In this document: positions 39,089 through 39,814 of the stretch, one piece after another | Numbering within the stretch: the first letter of the stretch is position 1 | Layout of the letters: every line of letters begins with the position of its first letter | Position numbers and translations under genes: made by a program | Notes under the pieces: model-generated | Told to the model about the DNA's origin: nothing | Seen by the model: only the letters and a program-made list of their open reading frames with translations | Database searches by the model: none | Assembly: GCF_014180685.1 (NCBI RefSeq) | Contig: NZ_JACEHF010000021.1 | Location: 695-40,508 of the forward strand | DNA length: 39,814 bases | Reading direction: 5' to 3' | Origin: Nocardioides pelophilus | GTDB lineage: Bacteria; Actinomycetota; Actinomycetes; Propionibacteriales; Nocardioidaceae

Positions 39089-39814
39089 ATGGGTCGTTTC
39101 GATGGACGGGTCGCCGTCATCACCGGATCAGCGCGCGGGATCGGGTTCGGCACTGCCACCCGGTTCGCCGAGGAGGGCGCGTCGGTCGCGATCGTCGACC
39201 TCGACGAGGCCGCCGCCTCAGAGGCCGCCGCCAAGCTGCCGCTGGTCCCGGGCGCGAAGGCGATCGGGGTGGGCTGCAACGTCGCCGACGCCGGATCCGT
39301 CGACGCTGCCATCGAGCGGGTCGTCTCCGACCTCGGCGGCATCCACGTGCTGGTCAACAACGCCGGCATCACCCGCGACAACCTGCTCTTCAAGATGACC
39401 GAGGAGGACTGGGACCTGGTCATGAACGTGCACCTCAAGGGTGCGTTCCTGATGGCCAAGGCCGCTCAGAAGCACTTCGTCGAGCAGAAGTACGGCAAGA
39501 TCGTGAACATCTCGAGCATCTCCGCCCTCGGCAACCGCGGCCAGGCCAACTACTCGGCCGCCAAGATGGGCGTGCAGGGCTTCACCCGCACCCTCGGCAT
39601 CGAGCTCGGCCCGTTCGGCATCAACACCAACGCCGTCGCGCCCGGCTTCATCGCCACCGAGATGACCGACGCCACGGCCGCCCGGCTCAAGATGGACGTC
39701 GACGAGTTCCGCCGCCTCAACGCCGAGGCCAACCCGGTGCGCCGCGTCGGCTTCCCCGAGGACATCGCGGCCGCAGTCTGCTTCCTCGCCAGCGACGAGG
39801 CGTCGTACATCACC
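39089..39814 (+). CDS. 3-oxoacyl-ACP reductase-like SDR, truncated by the window end
   Basis: The first 242 codons of an SDR close to FabG are present; the gene continues beyond the window. It has TGSARGIG at residues 12-19, VDLDE after the second strand, NNAGITRDNLLFKMTEEDWD (the FabG-like stretch), NISSISALGNRGQANYSAAKMGVQGFT with Ser, Tyr and Lys of the active site, and APGFIATEMTDA. The Asp in IVDLDE suggests NAD(H) rather than NADPH. GAGGAA lies about 5 bases before the ATG at 39089. Whether it works in fatty acid synthesis or in another ketoreduction cannot be told here. Confidence 0.88.
   Translation, partial: MGRFDGRVAVITGSARGIGFGTATRFAEEGASVAIVDLDEAAASEAAAKLPLVPGAKAIGVGCNVADAGSVDAAIERVVSDLGGIHVLVNNAGITRDNLLFKMTEEDWDLVMNVHLKGAFLMAKAAQKHFVEQKYGKIVNISSISALGNRGQANYSAAKMGVQGFTRTLGIELGPFGINTNAVAPGFIATEMTDATAARLKMDVDEFRRLNAEANPVRRVGFPEDIAAAVCFLASDEASYIT

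Overview
The window is high-GC DNA with dense, often overlapping genes, many GTG starts and frequent short runs such as GTACG. Gene content and order (mfd-lipoprotein-mazG; prfB, ftsE, ftsX, M23 peptidase, smpB, ssrA) point to an actinobacterium, most likely Nocardioides or another member of the Nocardioidaceae. This assignment rests on gene order and style, not on a database comparison.

Layout. 1-2.5 kb: end of a short-chain cis-prenyltransferase, a siderophore-interacting flavoprotein and a lipoprotein serpin. 2.6-7.7 kb: mfd, a SurA-like lipoprotein and mazG, the conserved actinobacterial repair and nucleotide-sanitation block. 7.9-9.7 kb: small membrane proteins and an MpaB-type oxygenase. 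9.8-14.4 kb: a compact Tad/Flp pilus operon (CpaF-TadB-TadC-pilin-TadE-TadE-TadG-like), followed by a tiny secreted protein with RTKEE repeats. 14.9-19.1 kb (minus strand): a membrane GGDEF-EAL protein, a SnoaL-like protein behind a KstR-type operator, and a lytic-transglycosylase-like protein that has lost its catalytic glutamate. 19.3-20.4 kb: prfB.

20.4-27.3 kb is a metabolic block lying between prfB and ftsE, genes that are usually close together in actinobacteria. It holds an FAD oxidoreductase and a tightly coupled minus-strand operon: acyl-CoA dehydrogenase, two SDRs, an APH-type kinase and a histidine phosphatase. A divergent TetR regulator has its operator over its own start codon. 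The kinase plus ACAD plus SDR set matches the logic of LvaA/LvaC/LvaD and of ACAD10/11, that is, 4-hydroxyacyl-CoA catabolism by phosphorylation and elimination. 28.4-32.2 kb: ftsE, ftsX, a coiled-coil LytM peptidase and smpB. 32.3-34.9 kb: a large secreted RTX/cadherin-like protein. 35.1-35.5 kb: tmRNA with a strong terminator. 35.5-39.8 kb: a small Gly/Ala-rich protein, an NAD(P)-binding protein, a lipoprotein, a secreted GDPD, a HIT protein and a truncated FabG-like SDR.

The most unusual layer is repeats. A REP-like palindromic element (ends TGGTYGAGG and CGARACC) occurs as a six-copy array with 70-74 bp period after the tetR gene, as an inverted copy that supplies the tetR stop codon, as a 35-bp array before smpB, and singly before ssrA. 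A related sequence is read in frame inside mazG, next to a 30-bp tandem repeat. A different 20-bp inverted repeat is read in frame inside mfd. Many genes also show a TANNNT-like hexamer 6-8 nt before the start codon, the signature of leaderless transcripts.
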